From: Bacillota bacterium
GTDB lineage: Bacteria; Bacillota; Clostridia; Acetivibrionales; DSM-1351
Assembly (NCBI GenBank): GCA_023433945.1
Contig: JAEYTP010000003.1
Coordinates: 1 to 28,995 of the forward strand
DNA length: 28,995 bases
Reading direction: 5' to 3'
Numbering within the stretch: position 1 is the first letter of the stretch; each line of letters begins with the position of its first letter. The notes under the pieces are model-generated. The model ran no database searches. It was not told the origin of the DNA and was given only the letters and a program-made list of their open reading frames with translations. The position numbers and the translations under genes were made by a program. This document shows positions 13,740 through 20,781 of this stretch, in pieces.

Positions 13740-14999
13740 ATGGGAATGACAATGACACAGAAAATTATGGCTCAACATGCAGGCCTCAGCGAGGTAACTG
13801 CTGGACAATTGATTAAGGCTAAGCTTGATATGGTTCTTGGAAATGATATAACATCTCCAGTTGCTATCAACGAATTTAATAAGATTGGTATAGATAGAGT
13901 ATTTGATGTAAATAAGATTGCCATAGTGCCAGACCATTTTACACCAAATAAGGATATTAAGTCAGCTGAACAGGTAAAGGTATGTCGTGAATTCTCAAAG
14001 AAAATGGGCATTGTAAATTTCTTTGAAGTGGGACAAATGGGTGTGGAGCATGCTCTACTACCCGAAAAGGGCTTGGTAGTTCCGGGTGATGTGGTTATAG
14101 GTGCAGACTCTCATACGTGCACATATGGTGCATTGGGAGCTTTCTCAACGGGTATTGGAAGCACTGATATGGCGGCAGGAATGGCAACAGGAGAAGCCTG
14201 GTTCAAGGTACCTGAGGCTATTAGATTTGTACTTATCGGCAAACCTCATAAATGGGTTAGTGGCAAGGATGTAATCCTCCATATTATAGGAATGATAGGC
14301 GTAGATGGTGCGCTATATAAGTCAATGGAGTTCACCGGAAGCGGACTAAATGAATTATCCATGGATGATAGATTTACTATGGCAAATATGGCAATTGAAG
14401 CGGGTGCAAAGAATGGTATATTTGAAGTTGACGAAAAGACCATAGAGTATGTCAAAGAGCATTCGACTAGAGAATACAACGTATTTAAAGCAGATGAGGA
14501 TGCGGTTTATAGCGAAACATATACTATTGACCTATCTACAATAAAGCAAACTGTGGCATTCCCTCATTTACCGGAGAATGCTAGGACAATAGATAATGTA
14601 GGTGACATCAAGATTGACCAGGTTGTAATCGGTTCATGTACAAATGGTAGAATAGAGGATTTGAGAGTTGCAGCTGAAGTGCTGAATGGGAGAAAGGTGC
14701 ATGAGGATGTTAGATGTATCATAATTCCCGCAACTCAAAAAATATGGAAGCAGGCAATGAATGAAGGCTTGTTTGACATTTTTGTTGAAGCGGGTGCTGC
14801 GGTAAGTACACCTACTTGTGGACCATGCCTCGGGGGGCATATGGGTATTCTTGCAAAGGGTGAAAGAGCTGTAGCAACAACCAATAGAAACTTTGTAGGT
14901 AGAATGGGACACCCTGAGAGTGAGGTTTACCTAGCAAGCCCAGCTGTCGCAGCTGCATCTGCAGTAGCAGGAAAAATAGCAGGCCCCGAGCAGATATAA
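13740..14999 (+). CDS. leuC: 3-isopropylmalate dehydratase large subunit
   Basis: The protein has 419 residues from the ATG at 13740 (AGGCGGTG at about 13726-13733); a GTG at 13731 is the alternative. The size is that of the shorter, archaeal/clostridial HacA-type LeuC rather than the 465-residue enterobacterial form. Aconitase-family motifs include IVPDHFTPN (about 62-70), GADSHTCTYGALGAFSTGIG and the [4Fe-4S] ligands in IGSCTNG (Cys300) and TPTCGPCLGG (Cys360, Cys363). With LeuD it isomerises 2-isopropylmalate to 3-isopropylmalate, the second step of leucine synthesis, in the cytosol. It begins a leuC-leuD-leuB order; leuA is not in the window. Confidence 0.95.
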   Translation: MGMTMTQKIMAQHAGLSEVTAGQLIKAKLDMVLGNDITSPVAINEFNKIGIDRVFDVNKIAIVPDHFTPNKDIKSAEQVKVCREFSKKMGIVNFFEVGQMGVEHALLPEKGLVVPGDVVIGADSHTCTYGALGAFSTGIGSTDMAAGMATGEAWFKVPEAIRFVLIGKPHKWVSGKDVILHIIGMIGVDGALYKSMEFTGSGLNELSMDDRFTMANMAIEAGAKNGIFEVDEKTIEYVKEHSTREYNVFKADEDAVYSETYTIDLSTIKQTVAFPHLPENARTIDNVGDIKIDQVVIGSCTNGRIEDLRVAAEVLNGRKVHEDVRCIIIPATQKIWKQAMNEGLFDIFVEAGAAVSTPTCGPCLGGHMGILAKGERAVATTNRNFVGRMGHPESEVYLASPAVAAASAVAGKIAGPEQI

Positions 15000-15017
15000 A
15001 CTTAGCAGGAACGGATA

Positions 15018-15167
15018 GATAGCGTAAAGTGAGTTGTGACAAACAAGGTAAGTGGATAGTGTAATGTAAGTATGAAAAAAACAGGGTAAGTGGATAGTGT
15101 AATGTGAGTTACGAATAACAGAGTAAGTGGATAGTGTAATGTAAGTTACGAAAAAACAGAGTAAGTA
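15018..15167 (+). repeat. Four tandem copies of the 37-38-bp repeat between leuC and leuD
   Basis: Units at 15018-15054, 15055-15092, 15093-15129 and 15130-15167 share GATAGYGTAAWGTRAG at the start and GTAAGTG/A at the end, with small length changes in the central A-run. The last unit ends 15 bases before leuD and abuts its GGGGGTG ribosome site. A related single copy lies upstream of tadA at 6843-6880. Confidence 0.95.
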
Positions 15168-15182
15168 GATGGGGGTGCATTT

Positions 15183-15677
15183 ATGAATGCCAAAGGCACA
15201 GTAATAAAATACGGAAATAACGTCGACACCGACGTAATCATTCCTGCAAGATATCTAAATACATCAGATCCAAAGGAACTTGCAAGTCATTGCATGGAAG
15301 ACCTGGACCAGAACTTCACACAACGCGTTAAAGCAGGCGACGTTATGGTAGCGGGCAAAAATTTTGGCTGTGGTTCCTCAAGAGAGCATGCTCCAATAGC
15401 AATAAAGGCGTCGGGAATATCCTGTGTAATAGCAGAAACATTTGCAAGAATTTTCTATCGAAACTCCATTAATATAGGACTTCCTATAATAGAATGTGAG
15501 CAGGCAGCCAAGGAAATTCAAGATGGTGATAACGTAGAGATAGACTTTGAAACGGGCAAAATTACGAATACAACAACAGGGAAAACCTATCAGGGCCAGG
15601 CTTTTCCAGAATTTATGCAGCAACTGATTGCAGCAGATGGCTTGATAGGATATATAAAAAGCAATTTAAAGAAGTAG
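15183..15677 (+). CDS. leuD: 3-isopropylmalate dehydratase small subunit
   Basis: The protein has 164 residues, normal for the short-form LeuD paired with HacA-type LeuC. Family motifs are NNVDTDVIIPARYL (12-25), the swivel-loop NFGCGSSREHAP (60-71) and FARIFYRNSINIGLP. It supplies the swivelling domain that completes the LeuC active site for 2-isopropylmalate isomerisation. The ATG at 15183 has GGGGGTG at about 15170-15176. The 183-bp gap after leuC is unusually long for an operon and is mostly filled by four repeat copies that end at this ribosome site, so the repeat may affect leuD translation or mRNA stability. Confidence 0.95.
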   Translation: MNAKGTVIKYGNNVDTDVIIPARYLNTSDPKELASHCMEDLDQNFTQRVKAGDVMVAGKNFGCGSSREHAPIAIKASGISCVIAETFARIFYRNSINIGLPIIECEQAAKEIQDGDNVEIDFETGKITNTTTGKTYQGQAFPEFMQQLIAADGLIGYIKSNLKK

Positions 15678-15682
15678 ATAAA

Positions 15683-15773
15683 CCACTATATATAGCGAAT
15701 GAGCCAGCATTTAGAAATCATCCAAAATATAGTGAATAATTAAACCTATATTAAATGGGGCGATATATAGTGG
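15683..15773 (+). repeat. Inverted repeat in the leuD-leuB gap
   Basis: CCACTATATAT (15683-15693) and its exact reverse complement ATATATAGTGG (15763-15773) flank a 69-bp interval. A partial copy, ATATAGTGAATA (near 15728), also lies between them. The arms are AT-rich apart from one end; a long-range stem in the transcript or a regulator site are both possible. Confidence 0.5.
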
Positions 15774-15845
15774 ATAGGTCCATATATATTATAACGCTTA
15801 AATAAATTAATTGAATTAATGACCCGCATGAGAGGGGGTATTTTG

Positions 15846-16928
15846 ATGGAATATAAAATAACGGTTCTGCCAGGGGATGGAATTGGACCTGATATAGTAA
15901 GAGAAGCAGTTAACGTGCTACGGGTAGTAGAGAAAAAGTACAAACATAGCTTTGAGCTCCAGCATGCTTATCTTGGAGGCTGTGCCATAGACAAGTTTAA
16001 AAAGCCGCTGCCCGAGGAAACAATAGAAGCTTGTAAACAAAGTGATGCAGTACTGCTAGGTGCAGTAGGCGGCCCTGCGTGGGACACACTCCCTGGAAGC
16101 CTCCGCCCAGAGGCTGGTCTACTCGGAATTAGAGCTGCACTTGGCTTGTATGCAAATCTGAGGCCTGCAATAATTTATAGTGCTCTAAAGGAAGCATCAC
16201 CTTTAAAATCAGAAATTATTAATAATGGCATAGATATTATGGCTATCAGAGAGCTGACAGGGGGTATTTACTTTGGTGAACGTGGCAGAAGCACGGAAGG
16301 TCAGGATGAGTGCGCATACGACACTGAAAAGTACTCTGTTAGGGAGATTGAACGTATTGCAAGAGTGGGCTTTGAGACCGCTATGAAAAGAGGAAGGAAG
16401 CTGGTATCAGTAGACAAAGCAAATGTCTTAGAGAGCTCTAGACTTTGGAGACAGGTTGTTTCGGATATGGCGAAGGATTACCCTCAAGTGGAGCTTAGCC
16501 ATATGTATGTTGACAATGCCGCTATGCAGCTTGTAAGAAATCCAGGGCAGTTTGACGTAATACTCACAAATAATATGTTTGGGGATATATTATCGGATGA
16601 AGCCTCTATGATTACAGGTTCAATCGGAATGCTTCCCTCAGCAAGTCTTGGAGCCACAAAGTTAGGCTTATACGAGCCGATACATGGGTCGGCACCTGAC
16701 ATCGCAGGGCAGGATAAAGCAAATCCTATTGCAACAATATTGTCACTAGCAATGCTTTTGCGCTATTCTCTTGATTTACAGAAGGAAGCTGAGGATATCG
16801 AGGCAGCAGTTGTAAAGGTACTTGATGCGGGTTATAGAACAGCAGATATTGCGGGTAACTCAAAGAGTACAGACATAAAAGTAGTGGGTACAACGGAGAT
16901 GGGAAGATTAATATGCGAAGCGGTTTAG
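15846..16928 (+). CDS. leuB: 3-isopropylmalate dehydrogenase
   Basis: The protein has 360 residues from the ATG at 15846, chosen because GAGGGGG (15832-15838) sits 7 bases before it; the in-frame ATG at 15819 adds nine residues and lacks a site. Motifs of the isocitrate/isopropylmalate dehydrogenase family are clear: VLPGDGIGPDI near the start, VDKANVLESSRLWR (substrate Lys/Asn region), NNMFGDILSDEASMITGSIG (metal-binding signature) and HGSAPDIAGQDKANP (NAD site). It oxidises and decarboxylates 3-isopropylmalate with NAD+ to 2-oxoisocaproate, the third leucine-specific step. It ends the leuCDB set. Confidence 0.97.
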   Translation: MEYKITVLPGDGIGPDIVREAVNVLRVVEKKYKHSFELQHAYLGGCAIDKFKKPLPEETIEACKQSDAVLLGAVGGPAWDTLPGSLRPEAGLLGIRAALGLYANLRPAIIYSALKEASPLKSEIINNGIDIMAIRELTGGIYFGERGRSTEGQDECAYDTEKYSVREIERIARVGFETAMKRGRKLVSVDKANVLESSRLWRQVVSDMAKDYPQVELSHMYVDNAAMQLVRNPGQFDVILTNNMFGDILSDEASMITGSIGMLPSASLGATKLGLYEPIHGSAPDIAGQDKANPIATILSLAMLLRYSLDLQKEAEDIEAAVVKVLDAGYRTADIAGNSKSTDIKVVGTTEMGRLICEAV

Positions 16929-16940
16929 ATAATTATTAGA

Positions 16941-17107
16941 TAGTAATATTGAAATGTGAAGTGTATGGAGAGTAATTAAAGTAGTAATAGTGATATGCCA
17001 AGAGGTATAGAGAATTACTAAATTAGTAAGATCGATATGTGAAGTGTTATAGAGAATACTTAAATATGAAGACTGATATAAGTAAGAGTATAGAGAATAC
17101 TAATAGG
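16941..17107 (+). repeat. Four degenerate tandem copies of a 40-44-bp repeat downstream of leuB
   Basis: Units at about 16941-16981, 16982-17023, 17024-17067 and 17068-17107 share the pattern TAGTAAT..TGATATG..AAG.GGTATAGAGAATACTAA in degenerate form. The core TATAGAGAAT recurs in the last three. The GATAGT...AGAGTAA pattern of the first unit weakly recalls the leuC-leuD repeat. With the terminator and operator that follow, this accounts for the gene-free stretch 16929-17310. Confidence 0.75.
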
Positions 17108-17116
17108 GGTTTATCG

Positions 17117-17160
17117 AAGAGGTTATCGTGCTAAAACTAAAAAGTGCGAGACCTCTTTTG
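17117..17160 (+). terminator. Terminator of the leu operon
   Basis: AAGAGGT (17117-17123) pairs with ACCTCTT (17151-17157), extended inward, past one bulged A, by TCGTGC with GTGCGA allowing G-U pairs. A 12-nt A-rich loop closes it and TTTTG follows. It ends the leuCDB transcript before the GntR promoter. Confidence 0.65.
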
Positions 17161-17209
17161 CTTATCACTAATATTTCAGGAAATAACCCACAGAATTTAA
17201 CGTAAAATA

Positions 17210-17239
17210 TTGACACAAAAGTGATAGCTGTTATATATT
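17210..17239 (+). promoter_or_regulatory. Promoter of the GntR-membrane protein operon
   Basis: A consensus -35 TTGACA (17210-17215) is followed by possible -10 hexamers TATATA (17232-17237, 16-bp spacer) or TATATT (17234-17239, 18-bp spacer). The palindrome at 17215-17263 covers the spacer, the -10 and the probable transcription start. Confidence 0.7.
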
Positions 17240-17263
17240 ATATATAACAGCTATCACTTTTGT
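17215..17263. promoter_or_regulatory. Perfect 23+23 bp palindrome, likely operator of the GntR regulator
   Basis: The left arm begins ACAAAAGTGATAGCTG and continues TTATATA; the right arm is its exact reverse complement, with a 3-nt centre at 17238-17240. It overlaps the promoter and lies about 50 bp upstream of the GntR gene, the position expected for negative autoregulation by a dimeric YtrA-type repressor. The transcript could also fold here as a hairpin. Confidence 0.7.
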
Positions 17264-17310
17264 ATTAGTTTACATATTAAGTATAAGACTAAATGGAGGA
17301 AGGTGACCAA

Positions 17311-17712
17311 ATGCTAATAAAGCTGGATTTACAATCTGAAGTGCCCATATACCTTCAACTAAGAAATCAGATAATTGAAGGCATTGCCACAAAGAAGCTG
17401 CAGCCTGGTGAGGCACTTCCATCTGTCAGACAGCTAGGAATAGATCTTGGAATAAACTTTCATACTGTAAACAAGGCATATAGCATTTTGAAGCAGGATG
17501 GTTTTATCTTGGTGCATAGGCAAAAGGGCGTTGTTGTAAATACTGGACCAATGCCTGGTATAGATGCCAATTACATCGAAGCTTTGGAAAATGAGCTTGA
17601 GCCTATAGTTGCTGAGGCATATTGCCGCGGAATGACGTCTTTGCAGTTTAGCGAGATTTCAGAAAGGTTATTTAGCAAGTTAAAGCTTGAGGGAGGCGAA
17701 AAAAATGGATAA
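17311..17712 (+). CDS. GntR-family (YtrA-subfamily) transcriptional repressor
   Basis: The protein has 133 residues from the ATG at 17311, preceded by GGAGGAAGGTGA; the ATG at 17293 lies within that ribosome region and is less likely. A winged helix-turn-helix spans about residues 10-80: VPIYLQLRNQIIEGI, then LQPGEALPSVRQLGIDLGIN, HTVNKAYSILKQDGFI and a wing ending GVVV. The C-terminal tail is short (about 50 residues), as in YtrA-type regulators that control linked membrane or transport genes. The palindrome over its promoter suggests autorepression. Its last bases overlap the start of the DUF1648 gene (ATGGATAA), so the two are one operon. Confidence 0.9.
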   Translation: MLIKLDLQSEVPIYLQLRNQIIEGIATKKLQPGEALPSVRQLGIDLGINFHTVNKAYSILKQDGFILVHRQKGVVVNTGPMPGIDANYIEALENELEPIVAEAYCRGMTSLQFSEISERLFSKLKLEGGEKNG

Positions 17713-18826
17713 ATATATATCCATAATTCTTGTATTACTATGCTGTGTGCCAACTCTTATTATTTCGGCCATAACGCCTTATATAACAAGAAAGACGGAA
17801 TGCTTTGGAGTGAGTATTCCCGAAGAGCAACAGCAAAATGAAGAGGTAAAAAGGGCTAAGACGATATACAAAAACATGGTTTTTTTATTAGGGGGATTAC
17901 TCACAATAGCAATGGTGGTAGCTACCTTATTACTGCCGGTAGATACATCGGCATTGCTAATCGCGCCCGGTATATTCGCTCTTTTGGCCATGATGTACAT
18001 ATTTTATTGGCAGGGTCACAAGAAAATTAGTCTGTTAAAGAAGGAAAATAAGTGGTTATCGGGCAAAACCCAGCTTGTCATGGCAGATACCAATGCTGCA
18101 AAGAATAAAGCAATGGTTTCACCCATGTGGTTTCTCTTAAATATTGCCATAATAGCAGGTACTGCAATAATTGGGTTACTTTATTATGACAAGGCACCTG
18201 ACATTATACCTGTGCATTGGAATGCACAAGGTATTGCAGATAGCTATATAACCAAATCTTATGTGGCTATTCTATGGGAACCCTTTACCCAATGTTTTCT
18301 GACATTTATTTTAGCTTTCAGCTATTGGGCAATTGGGAAATCCAAGAAGGTTATAAATGTGAGTGACCCTGAGAATTCAATAAAGCAGAGTATGATTTTT
18401 AGGCGCAGGTGGTCAATGATGATAATAGCAATGGCGGTGCTACTTAACGTTATGATGCTGTCATTCCAACTTGTAAGTCTTAACATTTTGGCGTCGGGGG
18501 TATTACTTCCAATAACAATTACTATTTTGGCATTTATCCTAATTGGTAATTTATTGATTACCGTTAAGACTGGCCAGGGGGGTAGCAGAGTAGCAATTAA
18601 GTCATCAAAAGAGGGAGAGCAAAAAGTGGTAAGCAGGGACGATGACCAGTATTGGAAGCTGGGGCTGTTCTATTTCAACCCGGATGATCCTGCTTTTTTT
18701 CTAGAAAAAAGGTTTGGCGTAGGCTTCACAATTAATTGGGCAAGGCCTATCGCCTGGGTAATAATAGGAGGAATATTGTTGGGAACAGGGTTTTTTAAGT
18801 TTGTAATCAAATTGATAGTAAAATAA
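17705..18826 (+). CDS. DUF1648/SdpI-related multi-spanning membrane protein
   Basis: The protein has 373 residues from the ATG at 17705 (GGGAGG at 17691-17696); a TTG at 17687 is less likely. It has about eight hydrophobic segments. A DUF1648 signature, PDIIPVHWNAQGIADSY (about 165-181), is followed by more helices. Near the C-terminus is YWKLGLFYFNPDDPAFFLEK plus RFG, a motif of the DUF5808-type tail seen in this family. SdpI and relatives give immunity to a secreted toxic peptide in Bacillus; whether this protein does is unknown. It overlaps the GntR repressor gene, so its expression is probably kept off until the regulator is released. Confidence 0.8.
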   Translation: MDKYISIILVLLCCVPTLIISAITPYITRKTECFGVSIPEEQQQNEEVKRAKTIYKNMVFLLGGLLTIAMVVATLLLPVDTSALLIAPGIFALLAMMYIFYWQGHKKISLLKKENKWLSGKTQLVMADTNAAKNKAMVSPMWFLLNIAIIAGTAIIGLLYYDKAPDIIPVHWNAQGIADSYITKSYVAILWEPFTQCFLTFILAFSYWAIGKSKKVINVSDPENSIKQSMIFRRRWSMMIIAMAVLLNVMMLSFQLVSLNILASGVLLPITITILAFILIGNLLITVKTGQGGSRVAIKSSKEGEQKVVSRDDDQYWKLGLFYFNPDDPAFFLEKRFGVGFTINWARPIAWVIIGGILLGTGFFKFVIKLIVK

Positions 18827-18876
18827 TCTATTTCAAGGTTATGAAATGATAAATGCTATATGAGGAGGAATGAATA

Positions 18877-20550
18877 ATGATATCAAGGAAATTTTTAAGT
18901 GGAGTATTAGCAGCAGCTATTTTGTGCAGCAGCTTTATAACGTCATTTGCGCAAGATACTGTCACTTCGGGGGGCAGTCAAACATCAACGACAGTCTCAG
19001 TGGAAGGAGAAGAAAAGACAGCTATCTTAAGTACTGATGCTGCAGCTTTAAAAAGTTTAGAAACTCTAGTACCTCTAAGGTTTATTTGTGAGTCACAAGG
19101 TGCAACTGTAGGTTGGGATGCAAAGACATGGAGTTCAAAGGTAGTAAAGGGAGATAAGTCACTAGAGGTAACAATAGGAAGCAAGCAGGCTAAGGTTAAT
19201 GGTGAAACAGAAACTCTTAACAGTGCAGTTACTACAAAGGACGGAAGAATGCTAGTCCCTATAGCTCTGATAAATAAGGCACTAGGAATACAGCTTAGAC
19301 CAGAGAAATGCTCAGAGATACTTGGAGCTAAATTTGTTGAGCTGCTACAAGCAGGAGCCTATAGTGACTGTAAGGCCCTGTCAAATGACAGTTTCAATGC
19401 TTTAGGAGATACAGCGTTAATGCAATTAGCAATGGGTTATGCAAGTATGGGTGCATTAACCAAGAATTCAGTAAGCACAAAGAGTAATGCCGTACATATT
19501 AACAGTACTATAGGCTATTCACTTTCGAATGGGCAGCCCATTGAGATTATAGTAAGGTTTGACTACAACTTAAAGGTTGACGATATTTACTTGCAGGTGC
19601 TTGACGGTGCACCATTATACGTTACGCCTTCATACGATAATAAAAGCGGATATTCGGAGCAACAGGTGGTATTTGGTGAAAAGGGATGGGAGATTCCAGG
19701 AACACTAACTATTCCAAATGGGAAGGGCCCTTTTCCCGTAGTTGTACTAGTACATGGCTCGGGGCCTAATGACCAGGATGAGAGCTTAGGTTCACTCAAG
19801 GCGTTTAAAGACCTTGCGGTTGGTTTGGCTTCTCAAAACATAGCTGTATTAAGGTATGAAAAGAGGACCTATGAGCACAATCTCAAAATAGCTTTCCAGC
19901 CAAATCTCACGGTTATGGAGGAAACAGTGAACGATGCTCTGTATGCAGCAAACTTCGTTTCCAAGCTACATGAAATAGATCCAGAGCAAGTATTCGTTCT
20001 AGGGCATAGTCAGGGTGCACTTTTGTTGCCTAAAATACTGACAAACGACAAGCACGATGTTATCAAGGGCGGAATTATTGCAAGCGCAAATTCTAATTTC
20101 CTTGGAGATGTTATGGTGGACCAGTATGAATATCTTATGAAACTGGGGCTTGCAACTCAGCAGCAATACGATAGCATCAAGGCACAGATTGATTTGATTA
20201 AATCAGACGAATTTACTGCGCAAAAGCAGCCACAGGGTTATGCAATGGGAGATGCTGCATGGTGGGCTGATTTAAAAGCCTATAATCCTGTTGCGACAGC
20301 CAAAACTATTACAAAGCCACTATTAGTAATGCAGGGAAAGAGAGATTATCAGGTAACAGCGGCCAAAGAATACAAGGGCTGGCAGGATGGCCTTACAGGC
20401 ATGACTAACGTTTCTTTCAAGCTCTACGATAAGTTAAACCACATGTATACAGAGGGCGAGGGAGAGTTGAGTACACCTATGGAGTATTACTCACCAGCAA
20501 ATATACCCGAATATGTAATTAAGGATATTGCAGAGTGGGTAAAGAAATAA
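18877..20550 (+). CDS. Secreted multidomain alpha/beta hydrolase with copper-amine-oxidase-type N-domain
   Basis: The protein has 557 residues. A signal peptide (1-25, cleavage likely after SFA) is followed by a copper amine oxidase N-terminal-like domain (about 60-140; LVPLRFICESQGATVGWD, then GRMLVPIALINKALG), commonly a cell-wall-associated module in clostridia. A DUF3887-like segment (about 150-245; FVELLQAGAYSDC) leads to an alpha/beta hydrolase (about 270-557): VVLVHGSGPNDQDES, elbow GHSQG (Ser378), GKRD (Asp490) and NHMY (His522). The full triad is present, so it is probably an active esterase or acyl-hydrolase outside the cell, with unknown substrate. It is 50 bp after the DUF1648 gene and may be in the GntR operon; a strong terminator follows. 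Confidence 0.85.
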   Translation: MISRKFLSGVLAAAILCSSFITSFAQDTVTSGGSQTSTTVSVEGEEKTAILSTDAAALKSLETLVPLRFICESQGATVGWDAKTWSSKVVKGDKSLEVTIGSKQAKVNGETETLNSAVTTKDGRMLVPIALINKALGIQLRPEKCSEILGAKFVELLQAGAYSDCKALSNDSFNALGDTALMQLAMGYASMGALTKNSVSTKSNAVHINSTIGYSLSNGQPIEIIVRFDYNLKVDDIYLQVLDGAPLYVTPSYDNKSGYSEQQVVFGEKGWEIPGTLTIPNGKGPFPVVVLVHGSGPNDQDESLGSLKAFKDLAVGLASQNIAVLRYEKRTYEHNLKIAFQPNLTVMEETVNDALYAANFVSKLHEIDPEQVFVLGHSQGALLLPKILTNDKHDVIKGGIIASANSNFLGDVMVDQYEYLMKLGLATQQQYDSIKAQIDLIKSDEFTAQKQPQGYAMGDAAWWADLKAYNPVATAKTITKPLLVMQGKRDYQVTAAKEYKGWQDGLTGMTNVSFKLYDKLNHMYTEGEGELSTPMEYYSPANIPEYVIKDIAEWVKK

Positions 20551-20626
20551 AGTAAAAGAAAAATTAGCGCAAGTATATTTATTAAATTTAACAAACGTAC
20601 TAAAGACTAAACAGAATAAAGAGTAT

Positions 20627-20685
20627 AAAATGCTCTCATTGTATCGGTAGTATAAATACTACCAAGTATAATGAGGGCATTTTTT
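20627..20685 (+). terminator. Strong rho-independent terminator with extended two-part stem
   Basis: AAAATGCTCTCATT (20627-20640) pairs with AATGAGGGCATTTT (20670-20683) with one mismatch. The inner part, GGTAGTAT (20646-20653) with ATACTACC (20656-20663), is a perfect 8-bp stem. T-run 20680-20685 follows. Confidence 0.9.
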
Positions 20686-20704
20686 GTTATTGTGCAAAAA
20701 GGTA

Positions 20705-20732
20705 TTGCAATAATTTAGTCGAATAGTAATAT
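20705..20732 (+). promoter_or_regulatory. Candidate promoter for the alpha-glucosidase gene
   Basis: TTGCAA (20705-20710) and TAATAT (20727-20732) are spaced by 16 bp, about 50 bp upstream of the start codon and after the strong terminator. Both hexamers match consensus at only four positions. Confidence 0.35.
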
Positions 20733-20781
20733 TAAGGATACTTTGTAATATCTTTAAACAGGCTAGAAGGAAGAGGGCTGT

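Noticed and set aside
15018..15167. CRISPR array
   Set aside because: The units are directly contiguous with no unique spacers, and no cas genes are present.
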